Assembly (NCBI GenBank): GCA_949357655.1
Contig: CASHTG010000010.1
Span: 558,001 to 622,000, forward strand
Length of the DNA: 64,000 bases
Direction of reading: 5' to 3'
Origin: Parascedosporium putredinis
Lineage: Eukaryota > Ascomycota > Sordariomycetes > Microascales > Microascaceae
Part shown: in pieces, positions 61,688-64,000 of the stretch
Layout: every line of letters begins with the position of its first letter
How positions within the stretch are numbered: the first letter of the stretch is position 1
Position numbers and translations under genes: made by a program
Notes under the pieces: model-generated
What the model saw: the letters and a program-made list of their open reading frames with translations, nothing else
Databases searched by the model: none
What the model was told of the DNA's origin: nothing

Positions 61688-62350
61688 CTACTTCCGCATT
61701 TCCTCAAACTGGGCAACCCCATCCACCGAAGCTACCCACTCTGGACGGTTCTTGACGAAGATTTCCGACTTGGGTTTGAGTTCGGCGAGTCTGCACCAGG
61801 CGCCGTGTTAGTCCTTTCCAATACATATTCTCGGTTCCGGCGTGGATTTTCTCTACGAACCCGCCACCGTGGTTTATAGAAAGAAGCAATACAAATAATG
61901 AAATTCAACTGTAGTCGTGTTTCTTGACGGGAAAACTTACCCACTACCCAAGAGACTTGTGCGGATGAGCAGGTTGACGCCCTTGGCCGAGCCGGGCACG
62001 GTCAGAGGGGAACACCACAGGTCTTGCAGAATGCCTTCTCCTTGGGCGAGCCGCTTGATGTGTCGGTAAACGTGTATTCCGAAATCTGGCCGGGCTCTGC
62101 CTGGATCTCGACGTCCTTGGTTGCAAACTTGGCAATCTACGAGGCTGTAAGCGCTGGGTTCAAATCATAACCGGAGACGACACAGGAGCTAGATAGGGGA
62201 GAAATATTGCACACTACGTACCAACTGGTTGCAGCCTCCGGCGCCCTTGCTGCAGTGGACACAGAAGCACGACAGAACCGTGACGGGCTCAGACTTGACT
62301 GTGAGGGCAACGCCTCCGCAGAGGCACTGTCCAGAGTACGGCGCAGGCAT
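61688..62350 (-). CDS. GFA / CENP-V family protein (glutathione-dependent formaldehyde-activating-like)
   Basis: This is a small zinc-binding GFA-fold protein, about 142 residues. Cysteine motifs are CLCGGVAL, CFCVHCSKGAGGCNQL and CKTCG, which build the two zinc sites of the family. Exons are 62350-62222, 62136-61941 and 61790-61688, and the phases agree. One G must be restored (plus-strand GGGG 62007-62010), otherwise a TGA follows GVPL. Most fungal members have no known substrate; the name comes from a bacterial enzyme and formaldehyde activity should not be assumed. It diverges from the GH3 gene. Confidence 0.87.
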
Positions 62351-63203
62351 CCTTTCTGTTGCTGGGGGAGGGGCGTTTGAGAGGTAGGGTAGGGTACTGA
62401 TTGACACGGCGAGTCAAGTCCAACGGCAACGGCGTGCCATCAAGGTTGAGACATGGACGCGGGGAGGGGGAAAATGCCTATATACTAGCATCATCTTCAT
62501 CAGGTCGACCTCTCTGCGTCTGGGGAGCAGCATGTCGCGGCTCCGCGGTGTGTCTGGTTCGGAAGGGTTGACACGCTTTGTGCCCGCAACCGTCGCGGAG
62601 ACGTCTCCGGCAAATCAACTGTACTAGTGACTTGTTCCGCCCTTGTCCGCTCCCCCACATTCTTCATGTGCAAAGGCCGAATTCTAAGAAAAGAAACTAA
62701 AGAAGCGGCGTCTCTCTGTGAAATCCTCGGAGATTTCGGCGAACTTTCTACAGGAAAAACAACGGCTAATCGGTAGTTCGTGGAGAAGGTGCGATGGGGT
62801 TGAGGCCTCGCAGGCCCCATATCACGACTCGAAGTCTTTTTGCGTGGCGTCATTTCTAGGTGCAACTATTCTTTCTAGGGGCTCGGGGTGGCCACCCAGC
62901 AAGCTAGCCCATCCTACCCCACCTTCTCCTCCCCGAGCATCTGGTTGTCGCTCCCTATAGCATCCTTCTGTTCCGGAAGACGGCGCTAGACCCTTGGCAC
63001 TGGAAGCGAAAACCCCCAAGAACGTCCCCGCCTTCCGGGGCCCGTGGGGCCTAGGTGGGGTCCTATGAGAGCTGCTGGCAGTGCTCGCGTCAGACTTGAA
63101 TAAAATGGCCGACCATCGCCATCGTGGAGAACTTACAAAACTTTTTGAGGGATACGTGGAAGAGCCTGGACAACAGCTTGGAATTAATTCACGACCGAAA
63201 ACA
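62351..63203. other. Divergent promoter region between GFA and GH3 genes
   Basis: No coding sequence is supported in these 0.85 kb. Confidence 0.6.
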
Positions 63204-64000
63204 ATGGCTCCAGCAGTAGACCTTGAGGCGATTTTGAAATCGCTCACCCTTGAGGAGAAGGTGAATCAATCTTTCCTTGTCACAAAGACAGAATCGCATG
63301 TGAAGCTAACAGTGCTTGCCTAGATCTCTCTTCTCTCTGGTGGAACTTTTGGGAAACGCAAGCCATCCCTGAAAAGGGCGTGCCCTCTATCAAGGTAAGC
63401 ATGAACAGCTTATAAACCCCAATGCTTGGGTTATCTGCCATGGATGCGCGGTTTTGAGAATCGCTCTAACACAGCTCCGCTAGACCACCGACGGACCCAA
63501 TGGCGTTCGCGGCGTAGACTTCGAGGGCAGCACCCGCGCGGCCTGCTTCCCCGCGGCCTCCAGCATCGCAGCCACCTTCGACACGGACATTGCCCGCTCC
63601 GTCGGCCGCGCCCTGGCCGAGGAAGCCCGCTCCAAGGGCGCCAGCTGCCTGCTCGCCCCGACCGTGTGCCTGCACCGCCACCCTCTCGGCGGACGCAACT
63701 TTGAGAGCTACAGCGAAGACCCCTCGTGGCCGGCAAGCTCGCCGCGCAAATGATCTCGGGCGTGCAGAGCTTGGGCGTCGCCGCCACCATCAAGCACTTC
63801 GTCGCCAACGAGCAGGAGACGGACCGCATGACGGTCGACGAGGAGATTAGCGAGCGCGCCTTGCGCGAGCTCTACCTCCGACCCTTCGAGATCGCCATCA
63901 AGGAAGCCGCGCCGTGGGCCGTCATGAGCGCGTACAACAAGGTCAACGGCGAGCACTGCGACGGCCACAAGTTCCTCCTCGCCGACGTCCTCCGCGGCCA
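63204..64000 (+). CDS. GH3 beta-glucosidase, N-terminal part (cut by window end)
   Basis: This is a glycoside hydrolase family 3 enzyme cleaving terminal beta-glucosyl residues. There is no signal peptide, so it is probably intracellular. Exons are 63204-63260, 63324-63394 and 63484 onward. Family marks are LKSLTLEEK-ISLLSGG, TTDGPNGVRG, CFPAASSIAATFD, LLAPTVCLHRHPLGGRNFESYSEDP, IKHFVANEQE and MSAYNKVNGEHC. The nucleophile Asp (SDW region) lies beyond the window. Breaks to bridge are TTTT 63347-63350 (FWETQAIP) and CCCC 63720-63723. Confidence 0.9.

Overview
The window is nuclear DNA of a filamentous ascomycete (Pezizomycotina, most likely a Sordariomycete). The reasons are GT-AG introns of about 45-145 bp with CTAAC/CTAAT-type branch points, gene spacing of 0.2-6.5 kb, and fungal-specific families: a HET-domain protein, a SesB-like hydrolase, an RTA1 protein, a LaeA-like methyltransferase and a Zn2Cys6 regulator. 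I find 21 protein-coding genes I trust, one weaker candidate, and no rRNA, tRNA, CRISPR array or intact transposon.

Layout. 0-18 kb: MATE exporter (-), MFS transporter (+), a Cys-rich orphan protein (+) with a doubtful ORF after it, a Mn-type CDF cation transporter (+), a LaeA-like methyltransferase (-) and an O-methyltransferase with a very long Ala/Pro/Glu tail (-). 18.4-24.9 kb is a 6.5 kb stretch with no supportable gene. 25-38 kb: tannase/feruloyl esterase (-), mitochondrial hotdog thioesterase (-), carboxy-muconate-cyclase-like lactonase (+), RTA1 membrane protein (+), stress-type SDR (+) and sugar transporter (-). 41-53 kb: a 12-exon gene joining a SesB-like serine hydrolase to tandem ubiquitin-like domains (+), a gelsolin/severin protein (+), a ferroportin-like transporter (+) and a HET protein (-). 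54.8-64 kb: gentisate 1,2-dioxygenase (-) diverging from a fumarylpyruvate-hydrolase-type FAH protein (+), a Zn2Cys6 regulator (-), a GFA-family protein (-) and the start of a GH3 beta-glucosidase (+) cut by the window end.

How they work together. The dioxygenase, FAH-family hydrolase and Zn2Cys6 regulator form a plausible gentisate (3-hydroxybenzoate) catabolic module; the tannase and the cyclase-like protein 25-30 kb away also act on aromatic compounds. The hydrolase-ubiquitin protein and the HET protein belong to families used in fungal self/non-self recognition and regulated cell death, and lie within 12 kb of each other.

A technical feature dominates the reading. Almost every gene is broken by one or more apparent single-base deletions in short homopolymers, about 43 in all. 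Only one frame break does not fit a one-base deletion. This looks like sequencing or assembly error rather than gene decay, so coordinates below span whole genes and each entry states where the frame must be bridged.
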